64,000 nucleotides of DNA from JBDHWG01 sp046328505 (GTDB lineage: Bacteria; Chloroflexota; Anaerolineae; Epilineales; JAHCIE01): contig JAXLWL010000003.1 of NCBI GenBank assembly GCA_046328505.1, positions 1,116,001 to 1,180,000 of the forward strand, in the 5' to 3' direction. Positions within the stretch are counted from its first letter, which is position 1, and each line of letters begins with the position of its first letter. Under the pieces are notes generated by a model. That model was not told the origin of the DNA. It did not search any database and saw nothing but the letters and a program-made list of their open reading frames with translations. The translations under genes and the position numbers were made by a program. Positions 55,563 to 62,648 of the stretch are shown piece after piece.

Positions 55563-56894
55563 ATGCGTGTCATGCGAACTGTGGTAATCATTCTGGTAGC
55601 GTTCGGCTTGCTGCTGTGCGCGTTCCTCGCCGGTGGCGTGACCACGGGGATGGCGCTCCAGAACGGCGGCTCGCGCCTGTTGGCCGCGCGTTTCGCGCTG
55701 CAGGATAGCAGCGCGCCGACGAGTGTCCAGGAAAGGGCGAAGATTTTCTGGGAAGCGTGGAACGTCGCCCACAGCAACTACGTGGACGAGAAGGCGCTGG
55801 ACGACCAGAAGATGATGTACGGCGCGATCGAAGGCATGCTCGACAGCCTGGGTGACCAGGGGCACACGCGCTTCATGTCGCCACAGGAGGCGGACGCGCA
55901 GACCCAGTCGATCCAGGGGTCGTTTAGCGGCATCGGCGCGGAGGTGACACGCAAGGACGGGCGCCCGGTCATCGTTACGCCCATCGAAGGCTCGCCAGCA
56001 GAGAAGCTCGGCGTCAAGCCCGGCGATATCATCATGAAGGTCGACGACCAGGACACGGCGGACTACACGCTGGATGAGGTCATCAACAAGATTCGCGGCC
56101 CCGAAGGGACCGACGTCAAGGTCACTCTGCTGCGCCCCAGCACCGGCGAGACGCTGGACCTGACGATCACGCGCAGCAAGATCAAGGTCAACCCTGTGAC
56201 GTCGATCATGGTGCCGGGCACGAAGATTGCCCACATCCGGCTCAACCAGTATAGCGCCAACGCCTCGGACCAGCTCACCGCCGCGATCGAAGACGCGAAG
56301 AAGCAGGGCGCGACAGGCATCATCTTCGACCTGCGCAACAACCCCGGCGGCCTGTTGAGCGAAGCGGTGAACGTGACCAGCGAGTTCCTCAAGAGCGGAA
56401 ATGTGCTGCTCCAGCGCGACCGCAGCGGCAAGGAGACGCCGTATCCGGTGAAGAGCGGCGGCGATGCCACCGACATCCCGATGGTGCTGCTCATCAACCA
56501 GGGGACGGCGAGCGCGGCCGAGATTACATCGGGCGCTCTACAGTACTACCACCGCGCGAAGGTCGTCGGCATGCCAACCTTCGGCACGGGGACCGTTCTC
56601 AGCACGTTCAAGCTGTCTGACGGCTCCGCCCTGCTGCTCGGCACCGGTGAGTGGCTGACGCCGGGCGGGGACATGATCCGCCGCCAGGGCATCTCCCCCG
56701 ACATCAAGGTCGAGCTGAAGCCGGACGTGCAGATCGTGACGCCGACGACGGAAAAGACGATGTCGGCGCAAGACATCCAGAACACGCAGGACCTGCAGTT
56801 CAAGAAGGCGCTCGAGCTGCTGATGGGCGGCGGCACCGCCAGTATCGAGCAGACGCCTGCCGAGGCTGTCGCGACGCCCGGCCAGCCGTTCTAA
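55563..56894 (+). CDS. S41-family carboxy-terminal processing protease-like protein, catalytic Lys replaced
   Basis: A 443-residue CtpA/Prc-like protein. An N-terminal membrane anchor (VVIILVAFGLLLCAFLAGG) is followed by a PDZ domain (about 105-190, GSFSGIGAEVTRKDGRPV) and the S41 core. The nucleophile is the Ser in NQGTASAAEI (near 315). The usual FGKGTVQ motif that brings the catalytic Lys and Gln reads FGTGTVL here (near 340). A Lys comes a few residues later (STFKLSDG), and I cannot say if it replaces the missing one. It lies 58 nt after htrA and ends at the palindromic terminator at 56906. Confidence 0.85.
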   Translation: MRVMRTVVIILVAFGLLLCAFLAGGVTTGMALQNGGSRLLAARFALQDSSAPTSVQERAKIFWEAWNVAHSNYVDEKALDDQKMMYGAIEGMLDSLGDQGHTRFMSPQEADAQTQSIQGSFSGIGAEVTRKDGRPVIVTPIEGSPAEKLGVKPGDIIMKVDDQDTADYTLDEVINKIRGPEGTDVKVTLLRPSTGETLDLTITRSKIKVNPVTSIMVPGTKIAHIRLNQYSANASDQLTAAIEDAKKQGATGIIFDLRNNPGGLLSEAVNVTSEFLKSGNVLLQRDRSGKETPYPVKSGGDATDIPMVLLINQGTASAAEITSGALQYYHRAKVVGMPTFGTGTVLSTFKLSDGSALLLGTGEWLTPGGDMIRRQGISPDIKVELKPDVQIVTPTTEKTMSAQDIQNTQDLQFKKALELLMGGGTASIEQTPAEAVATPGQPF

Positions 56895-56905
56895 TCGAGG
56901 ATTTG

Positions 56906-56937
56906 CAGTATAGACGCGCCGTGGCGCGTCTATACTG
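56906..56937 (+). terminator. Terminator-like palindrome after the CtpA-like gene, GAGACGCG family
   Basis: A 15-bp perfect stem CAGTATAGACGCGCC with a 2-nt loop, 11 nt past the stop. No strong U-tract follows. Confidence 0.65.
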
Positions 56938-57063
56938 TTACGGTTTGTATCAGTGAAGGAAGCTCCACAGCCGTGGGGCTTCTTTCACATTTCTCCCTAA
57001 CGAGTCGGCGTATACTGTCGGACGGTTCATCAGCCGTTACGATGGACGGCGAGAACGCAAAGA

Positions 57064-57093
57064 GTACCCGCCCGGCGGGCGCCGGGCGGGTAC
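57064..57093. repeat. GC-rich hairpin downstream of the putative RNA gene
   Basis: A 13-bp perfect stem GTACCCGCCCGGC with a 4-nt loop. On the minus strand it lies about 45 nt after the T-run that may end the structured RNA, so it might be a second-stage terminator. Confidence 0.45.
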
Positions 57094-57136
57094 CGTGGAG
57101 CGAGAGATGAACAGTCAAGAGGAAGGTAGCTGAGGG

Positions 57137-57495
57137 AAAAATACGAAGCTCTTGATACTTACTCAATAGACTTGCTTCTCTTTAATCAAACCCTGGTTTC
57201 TGGTATGTGACACAGCATGTCCGTTGTGGGCCGTTGCTCACACTCTACTCGTTCGCCATGGCCGGTCCGAGTAGTCTGTAACACTTCCCTTTCACTGTAG
57301 AAAGCGTTACTCCAGAATAGGTGTTACGGTTCGTCCTTTATCCGGTATGTGACCCAGTAGCTCTTCGACTACTGTTCGCACTCTCTCCGTAAGTATCACC
57401 TGTACGGAGGGTATACAGCGTAGCTTTCACTGGGTACGCTGCGCGAGGATAAAGTAGATAGAGAGTCGTATCTATCTTTCGCTACCAAGAGCTTC
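57137..57495 (-). ncRNA. Candidate structured non-coding RNA, about 350 nt, no known family recognised
   Basis: The stretch is visibly AT-richer than its surroundings and has no plausible ORF. The 5' sequence GAAGCTCTTG (57495-57486) is fully complementary to CAAGAGCTTC (57154-57145), closing the molecule by a 10-bp helix. TATTTTT (57143-57137) follows. Inside, in order, are hairpins with stems TAGATA, CAGCGTA, CTCCGTA, CAGTAG, GTAACAC (with an inner CTTTC/GAAAG) and CTACTCG. A motif AGAGTGyGArCA...GTCACATACCrGA occurs twice. A promoter with TTGACA lies upstream and predicts +1 at 57495. It lacks the conserved cores of RNase P RNA, tmRNA, SRP RNA and the riboswitches I know. Seen: helices and promoter. 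Inferred: that it is transcribed and functional. Confidence 0.6.
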
Positions 57496-57501
57496 ACTTA
57501 T

Positions 57502-57530
57502 ATTGAACCACACTTTCGGGGTGCTGTCAA
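57502..57530 (-). promoter_or_regulatory. Promoter of the candidate RNA
   Basis: On the minus strand TTGACA (57530-57525), a 17-nt spacer and TTCAAT (57507-57502; 4 of 6 matches). The expected start falls at 57495, the first base of the closing helix. Confidence 0.55.
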
Positions 57531-57851
57531 CGCTCCTTTTTGGCGACTAGCCCCTTTTCGCCCTGGTTGACGATAAGCGTGGTGAGCACGTCCTGCGGGA
57601 TAGGCGGCTGATGCTCTGTGCCGCGCGGCCGGGGGTCTCCAATCCCAATCATGACGCGCCGCGCTATCATTATTGCGCTGCAGGTGGGAGTCTTAAATTA
57701 CGACACGCCCGGCTGTCACGCGGCAGGGCGATCCTTCGCAGTATCATTCGCTTGGCCGATAGTTGATCAGTCGCCTGGTTGTCCTCTCGGCGGCCCTACC
57801 CTTGTAGAATCACAAGAGCTATGTGATCCGCGCTTTTCCCAAGGAGGGCTT

Positions 57852-58289
57852 ATGGCCGCTGAGCGCAACAAGGCTATCGTTCGCCGTTTCTACGATGAGG
57901 TCTGGAACCAGGGACGGCTCGACGTCGCCGATGACTTGTTTACTCCGACTTTCCGCGACGTGGAGGCTCCGCCGGATGTGCCGCCAGGACCGCAGGGCGT
58001 CAAGGACTTCGTCGCTCTCAACCTCCGCCGCTTCCCCGACATGCACTACACGCTGGACGACTTGATCGCCGAGGGCGACCGCGTCGTAGCCGACTGGACA
58101 GCGACCGGCGTCAACACCGGCGACCTGAGCCGCCGCAACCAGCCGCCACTTGCCCCGACCGGTAAGCGCGTCGTCTGGCATGGCGTCACCATCTTCCGCC
58201 TCTCCGACGGCCAGATCGTCGAGTATCGTATCACCCAGAATCTCCTCGGGGTCTTCCGCGAGCTAGGCCTGGTGACGGACGCCGCGTAG
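57852..58289 (+). CDS. SnoaL-like ester cyclase family protein
   Basis: A 145-residue protein with the SnoaL-like pattern: NKAIVRRFYDEVWNQGRLDV, ADDLFTPTFRDVE, RFPDMHYTLDDLIAEGDRVV and GVTIFRLSDGQIVEY. It has the same NTF2-like fold as the protein at 24627, and the two share the order of these elements. The substrate is unknown. The ATG at 57852 has a strong site (AAGGAGGG); the open frame upstream to 57618 does not look coding. It precedes an SDR gene, but that gene has its own promoter. Confidence 0.83.
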   Translation: MAAERNKAIVRRFYDEVWNQGRLDVADDLFTPTFRDVEAPPDVPPGPQGVKDFVALNLRRFPDMHYTLDDLIAEGDRVVADWTATGVNTGDLSRRNQPPLAPTGKRVVWHGVTIFRLSDGQIVEYRITQNLLGVFRELGLVTDAA

Positions 58290-58343
58290 CCTGCCCGGCT
58301 CGAAATCTCGGCCCATGTCCTTTTAGACGCTCCTCGCCGTCCG

Positions 58344-58352
58344 TGCTATACT
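58344..58352 (+). promoter_or_regulatory. Extended -10 promoter upstream of the second SDR gene
   Basis: TGCTATACT lies 65 nt before the start codon at 58417. Confidence 0.5.
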
Positions 58353-58377
58353 GAGGCGGACACTGATTCGCCTTTCA

Positions 58378-58393
58378 CTATATAGCTATATAG
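58378..58393. promoter_or_regulatory. 16-bp perfect palindrome, possible operator
   Basis: CTATATAGCTATATAG is its own reverse complement. It lies about 25 nt after the -10 box and 24 nt before the SDR start, in the leader, where a dimeric repressor could bind. Confidence 0.45.
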
Positions 58394-58416
58394 CCAGACG
58401 CAGGAGATGTGGGCTC

Positions 58417-59301
58417 ATGGGCAAACTATCTGGTAGAGTCGCCGTCATCACCGGCAGCACCCGCGGTCTTGGTCTGGGTATCGCCCAGGCATATGCCCGC
58501 GAAGGCGCTGCCGTCGTCATTTCGTCGCGCTCCGCCGCCGCCGTCGACAATACCGTCAACGCTTTCCTGGCCCAGGGCGTGCAGGCTACGGGCGTGGCGT
58601 GCGACGTCGCCGACCTGGACCAGGTACGCGCCCTCGGCCAGCACGCCCTCGACAGCTTCGGCCACTACGAAATCTGGGTCAACAACGCGGGCCTCAGCGG
58701 GCCATACGGGCCGACCATGTCCGTGGCTCCGGAGCAGTTCGTGCAAGTGACGCGCACCAACACCCTGGGCGTCTACTTCGGCTCCCTCGTCGCCATGCAG
58801 TACTTCGTTCCGCGCCGTCGCGGTAAGCTCATCAATATGCTCGGCCGCGGTTCGGACAAGCCGGTCCCCTACCAAAGCGCCTACGCATCGAGCAAAGTCT
58901 GGGTGCGCAACTTCACCCTTTCCGTCGCCGAGGAGTACAAGGAGAGCGGCGTCGGCGTCTACGCGTTCAACCCCGGCCTCGTCGTCACAGACATGCTAGA
59001 GAACGTAACCGCCATCCAGGGGTACGACAAGGCGGTCAGGGCACTGGAGAAGGTTGTCCAGCTCTGGGGTAACGCACCGCATGTGCCGGCCGAGCGTGCT
59101 GTGTGGCTGGCATCGTCGGCGACCAACGGCAAGACCGGCCTGGAGGTAAACGTCCTCGGGCCGGTGCAGGTCGCCACCGGCCTCCTCAAGGCGGGCGCCC
59201 GCCGCCTGCTCGGCAAGCCCGGCAGGCCATTCCAGCTTCGCGTCACCGCCATCCCGCCGTACAGCGAGGCTGAGGGCGCGGCCGAGTACAATCGGGGGTA
59301 G
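58417..59301 (+). CDS. SDR-family oxidoreductase
   Basis: A 294-residue short-chain dehydrogenase. The cofactor motif is TGSTRGLGLGIA, followed by NNAGLSGPYG, and the active site is YQSAYASSKVWVRNF (YxxxK). The C-terminal part (PFQLRVTAIPPYSEAEGA) is longer than in minimal SDRs. An Arg after the glycine motif and SSRS at the second beta strand point to NADP(H), but this is a weak indication. Substrate unknown. The sigma-like gene starts 16 nt after its stop. Confidence 0.85.
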   Translation: MGKLSGRVAVITGSTRGLGLGIAQAYAREGAAVVISSRSAAAVDNTVNAFLAQGVQATGVACDVADLDQVRALGQHALDSFGHYEIWVNNAGLSGPYGPTMSVAPEQFVQVTRTNTLGVYFGSLVAMQYFVPRRRGKLINMLGRGSDKPVPYQSAYASSKVWVRNFTLSVAEEYKESGVGVYAFNPGLVVTDMLENVTAIQGYDKAVRALEKVVQLWGNAPHVPAERAVWLASSATNGKTGLEVNVLGPVQVATGLLKAGARRLLGKPGRPFQLRVTAIPPYSEAEGAAEYNRG

Positions 59302-59316
59302 CCCGCCCTCAGCGCC

Positions 59317-60117
59317 ATGAGTGAGGCCTCGCCCCCCTCGACCGCCGCCGCGACCCTGGCCGCTGAGTGCGCCGCCGCCGCTCAGCGGGTCCTCGCTAAC
59401 CAGGGCTGGGCGCTCGTCGACGACTGGGATGCCTTCGTCGCCGAGGTGCAGACCATCGCCGAGGAGAACGCGTCGCAGGTATCCCTCCGTCCCCGCCCGG
59501 GTGACACGCCGCGCAAGCGTGCCGAGCGCGCCGTCGTCCGTGCCTACTGCCCCCGCCTTTACACCGCGTGCCGCGAAGGCCGTGGCCTCCGCGCCGCCCG
59601 CGCTTTCGACGAGCTGGGCCGCTATCTTCACGCCGTCGCCCGCGTCCGCACCCATGACCCCGACATCGCGGAGAGCGCCGCCCAACGTGCCCTGGAAATC
59701 ATCTGGCGGCGGCTGGACGACGTGCGCGAGCCGTGGGCGTTCCTCGGCTACGCGCGCATTGTGCTCGTGCGCGAGCTAGGCGCTCAGGCCCAGTCGAATG
59801 AAGGCCCGCTCCTTATCGCGCTACGCAGCGACGATGTCGAGGAGGAGGGCGTGTCGCCCGCCGACCCGCGCGCCGACGATGCGCGCGCCGAGGCGGAAGC
59901 GGCGGCGCAGGAGGGAGCGTTGCGCCGGGCGATTCGCGACTGCCTGCGCAGCGCCGCCCAGGCCGAGACGATCCTCCGCCTGTTCCTGGACGGCGACAGC
60001 GTGACGGCGGTGGCACGCGCCCTGCGCACGACGCCGGCGAACATCTGGGTGCTGAAGAGCCGCGCCCTGACCCGGCTGCGAAAATGCCCCGACGTCGCAC
60101 GGCTGGCCGCTGGGTGA
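59317..60117 (+). CDS. Sigma-70-like (ECF-type) factor, divergent
   Basis: A 266-residue protein. The middle part (about 100-150) has a sigma region-2-like stretch (DPDIAESAAQRALEIIWRRL, then EPWAFLGYARIVLVRELG). The C-terminal part (about 205-258) looks like region 4 with an HTH (DSVTAVARALRTTPANIWVL, then SRALTRLRKC). The N-terminal 95 residues are Ala-rich and have no match I know. It may be an ECF sigma factor or only a DNA-binding relative. No anti-sigma gene is adjacent. It follows the SDR gene by 16 nt. Confidence 0.65.
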   Translation: MSEASPPSTAAATLAAECAAAAQRVLANQGWALVDDWDAFVAEVQTIAEENASQVSLRPRPGDTPRKRAERAVVRAYCPRLYTACREGRGLRAARAFDELGRYLHAVARVRTHDPDIAESAAQRALEIIWRRLDDVREPWAFLGYARIVLVRELGAQAQSNEGPLLIALRSDDVEEEGVSPADPRADDARAEAEAAAQEGALRRAIRDCLRSAAQAETILRLFLDGDSVTAVARALRTTPANIWVLKSRALTRLRKCPDVARLAAG

Positions 60118-60145
60118 CATGAGGGGATTCCGAATTCGGCCCTTG

Positions 60146-60154
60146 TGCTATAAT
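60146..60154 (+). promoter_or_regulatory. Extended -10 promoter of the small gene at 60194
   Basis: TGCTATAAT, 40 nt before the start codon. Confidence 0.6.
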
Positions 60155-60193
60155 AGAGTTGGCAAGAAGTGCAGGACCGAGGAGAAGACTATC

Positions 60194-60403
60194 ATGAACG
60201 CTCAAGCGGCCCTTAAGTATGAAGTCGAAGTGACCGAGAATGGTCACGTCGAGATAGAGGTTCCGTTCCCGCCTGGCTCACGTTTAACGGTCTTTGTCGT
60301 CGAAGAACCGGCGGACAACTTCGCCGACTTGCTCGCCGCGTCCGCGAGTAGCCTCGAATTCTGGGATAATCCATACGATGACGAGGACTGGAATAATGCC
60401 TGA
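60194..60403 (+). CDS. Small antitoxin-like protein without a toxin partner
   Basis: A 69-residue protein, MNAQAALKYEVEVTENGHVE then PPGSRLTVFVVEE and a very acidic end (EFWDNPYDDEDWNNA). The short beta-rich N-terminal part with an acidic tail ending in a W/D/N-rich motif is typical of antitoxins paired with PIN-domain toxins (inference from pattern only). A toxin would start at the overlapping ATGCCTGAG (60398), but that frame closes after about 20 codons, and a DinB gene comes next. The promoter at 60146 suggests it is still expressed. Confidence 0.55.
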   Translation: MNAQAALKYEVEVTENGHVEIEVPFPPGSRLTVFVVEEPADNFADLLAASASSLEFWDNPYDDEDWNNA

Positions 60404-60429
60404 GCACCGGCCCGAATGGCTAAGGAATC

Positions 60430-60942
60430 ATGAACGTCGCCGATATCCTGTTTCTCTATGACTATAACTACTGGGCGACGGGGCGCATCCTGGCGGCCGC
60501 CGCGCACGTCAGCCCAGAGCAATACGCACACCCCACCCAACACAGCTTCGGCAGCCTCCGCGCGACCCTCGTCCACACCCTGGATTCCGAGTACGGCTGG
60601 CGCATGCTGTGGCAGCACGGCACGACGGCCGGCTTCGAGGCGCTGCAGGAAGATGCCTTCCCTACCTTCGACATCTTGGAGGGACGGTGGCATGAGGAAG
60701 AACGCGCGATGCGGGGCTATCTCGCCGGCCTCACCGACGACAACATGGCCGACATCGTGCGCTACACGACGGACGAGGGCCACAAGCGGGAACGGGTGCT
60801 GTGGCACTGCCTGGTACACGTCGTCAACCACGGGACACAGCACCGCAGCGAAGCCGCGGCGACCTTGACCGACTACGGCCACTCGCCGGGCGACCTGGAC
60901 TTCACCGTGTTCCTGAACGAGCGGGGAACACGAACCCCGTAG
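60430..60942 (+). CDS. DinB-family protein
   Basis: A 170-residue four-helix-bundle protein. The metal-binding His triad is visible: His in ATLVHTLDSEYGW (near 50) and the two in HVVNHGTQHRSEAA (near 135-139). DinB/YfiT-like proteins are thiol S-transferases (for example bacillithiol- or mycothiol-dependent) or hydrolases; the thiol used here is unknown. The terminator at 60935 overlaps its stop. Confidence 0.87.
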   Translation: MNVADILFLYDYNYWATGRILAAAAHVSPEQYAHPTQHSFGSLRATLVHTLDSEYGWRMLWQHGTTAGFEALQEDAFPTFDILEGRWHEEERAMRGYLAGLTDDNMADIVRYTTDEGHKRERVLWHCLVHVVNHGTQHRSEAAATLTDYGHSPGDLDFTVFLNERGTRTP

Positions 60943-60968
60943 CCGTGTGGCTACGGGGCATTTTGTTC
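60935..60968 (+). terminator. Rho-independent terminator of the dinB-like gene
   Basis: A 10-bp stem CCCCGTAGCC / GGCTACGGGG with loop GTGT is followed by CATTTTGTT. The stop codon of the gene lies inside the stem. Confidence 0.75.
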
Positions 60969-60994
60969 TGTGGGCAGCGGCGTATCGGGGAGAG

Positions 60995-61903
60995 TTACAG
61001 CGCGTGGGCCGGGGCTTGCCCGCAGGGATGCTCGGCGTCGCCGACTTCGATCTGGATCGTCGTGTGCTCGATGCCGAAGCGATCGTGCAACTGATGGGCG
61101 ACTTCGTTAAGCAGCGCGTCACTGGGGCCGTAGTTCGGGATCACCAGGTGGGCCGTAAGCGCCGTCTCGGTCGTGCTCATGGGCCAGATGTGGAGATCGT
61201 GGACTTCGCACACCCCCGGGAGGCCCTCCAGGTAGGCCCTCACGTCTCCAGGCTCAATCCCCTCCGGTACGGCGTCTAGAGCCATGTTGACGCTATCCTT
61301 CAACAGGCCCCACGTCCCAACAACGACTACGCCGGCGATCACCAGGCTGACCACCGGGTCGAGCCACTCCCAGCCGGTGTAGACTATCGCGATACCCGCC
61401 AGCACCACCCCGAGGGAGACACCCGCATCCGCCGCCATGTGCATGAACGCGCCACGGATGTTGAGGTCACGGTGGCGGCCGGACATGAACATGAGTGCGG
61501 TCGCCGTGTTGATGATGATACCGAGGGTCGCTACCCAGATGATTGTCTGCCCTTCCACGGGGGCCGGGTTCATCAGCCGCTGGATGGCCTCCCACGCGAC
61601 GACGGCCATGGCGAGCAGAAGCAGGACGGCATTGACGAGCGCCGCCAGAATCGAGGTGCTGCGCATGCCGTACGTGTGCTTCGTCGTAGGGATGCGACGC
61701 ACCAGGATACTCGCTCCCCACGCCAGGAGGAGCGCCAGCACATCGCTCAGGTTGTGTCCCGCGTCGGCGACGAGCGCCAGGGATTGAGACACGACGCCAT
61801 ACCATACTTCCACAATCACGAAGCCGAGATTCAGGGCGACGCCAATTGCGAATGCGCGCCCAAAATCCTTCCGGGCATGACTGTGGTCGTGCTGGTGAGC
61901 CAT
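60995..61903 (-). CDS. Cation diffusion facilitator (zinc/cobalt/cadmium efflux)
   Basis: A 302-residue CDF transporter. A His-rich start (MAHQHDHSHARKD) precedes six transmembrane segments. Metal-site residues are in LVADAGHNLSDVLAL (segment 2) and MHMAADAGVSLGVV (segment 5), the HxxxD patterns of the CzcD/ZitB branch. The C-terminal cytoplasmic domain (about 210-290, VCEVHDLHIWPMSTTETALT) holds the regulatory metal-binding part. It exports Zn2+ or related ions by proton exchange. Confidence 0.92.
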   Translation of the reverse strand: MAHQHDHSHARKDFGRAFAIGVALNLGFVIVEVWYGVVSQSLALVADAGHNLSDVLALLLAWGASILVRRIPTTKHTYGMRSTSILAALVNAVLLLLAMAVVAWEAIQRLMNPAPVEGQTIIWVATLGIIINTATALMFMSGRHRDLNIRGAFMHMAADAGVSLGVVLAGIAIVYTGWEWLDPVVSLVIAGVVVVGTWGLLKDSVNMALDAVPEGIEPGDVRAYLEGLPGVCEVHDLHIWPMSTTETALTAHLVIPNYGPSDALLNEVAHQLHDRFGIEHTTIQIEVGDAEHPCGQAPAHAL

Positions 61904-62090
61904 GAATCCTGTTCTCCGCTACCTGGTGTTCTTCCGTTACTGCGCCGCGTACGTGCTTTGCTGTCTCAAATTATAGCGCCCTTCTCAAACCGGTCGAAAG
62001 GCCACCGCGCGCAAGGCGCCGCTTGTCTCCCCGGCGAGTCCCGGCTATGCTTGTAGCACGCGGCGTAGAGCCTGCGGGTGAGGAGCGCCT

Positions 62091-62501
62091 GTGTACGAGA
62101 CCTTCGAGCATACCGCCGACGTGGGGCTGCGCGTCATCGCGCCCGACCTCGACACCCTGTTCGCGGAGGCGGGCGAGGCGCTCTTCTCGCTTATCGTGGA
62201 GGACCTGGCGGACGTGGAGGCACACGAGGTCGTGACCATCCACATCGACGGCGGCGACCTGCCCTTCCTCCTGTTCGACTGGCTGAACGAGCTGCTCTAC
62301 CGCTTCGACGGCGAGCATCGGCTGTTTGCCCGCTTCCGCGCCCACGTTGGCCCGACCGGCGTGGACGGCGAAGGCTGGGGCGAGACGTGGGATCGCGAGC
62401 GGCACGCCCTCGACCACGAGGTCAAGGCCATCACCTATCACGGCCTGCGCGTCGAGCCAACGGCGGATGGCTGGCTCGCCGAGGTGATCGTGGATATTTA
62501 G
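62091..62501 (+). CDS. Archease, activator of the RNA ligase RtcB
   Basis: A 136-residue archease: YETFEHTADVGLRVIAPDLD at the start (with the calcium-binding Asp), FDWLNELLYRFD, and HEVKAITYHGLRVE near the end. Archease helps RtcB take on GMP and turn over many times. The GTG start at 62091 is preceded by GAGGAGCG. rtcB follows after 147 nt, most of it a 122-bp dispersed repeat, so the operon has been spread apart by that insertion. Confidence 0.93.
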   Translation: MYETFEHTADVGLRVIAPDLDTLFAEAGEALFSLIVEDLADVEAHEVVTIHIDGGDLPFLLFDWLNELLYRFDGEHRLFARFRAHVGPTGVDGEGWGETWDRERHALDHEVKAITYHGLRVEPTADGWLAEVIVDI

Positions 62502-62508
62502 CGCTGAC

Positions 62509-62630
62509 TGTCACTGCGAGCGCAGCGAAGCAGTCCCCCGCTCTTTTGAAAGACGGGCTGGCGCGGGAACACGCTCCTCTCGCCAATCGTGAGATTGCTT
62601 CGTCGCGCTGTCGCGCTCCTCGCAATGACG
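62509..62630. repeat. 122-bp MITE-like palindromic element between archease and rtcB
   Basis: It begins TGTCACTGCGAG and ends CTCGCAATGACG. Its right arm (GAGATTGCTTCGTCG) matches the family of the 147-bp elements at 28559 and 34136. Confidence 0.75.
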
Positions 62631-62648
62631 GGAGCGAGGGGGATTCCG

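Noticed and set aside
57137..57495. RNase P RNA, tmRNA, 6S or SRP RNA as identity of the structured region
   Set aside because: The conserved RNase P core GAGGAAAGTC, the tmRNA tRNA-like 3' end with CCA and the SRP GGAAG loop are absent on both strands.
57618..57851. Upstream extension of the SnoaL-like gene to 57618
   Set aside because: The stretch has no family similarity or ribosome site, while AAGGAGGG sits before the ATG at 57852.
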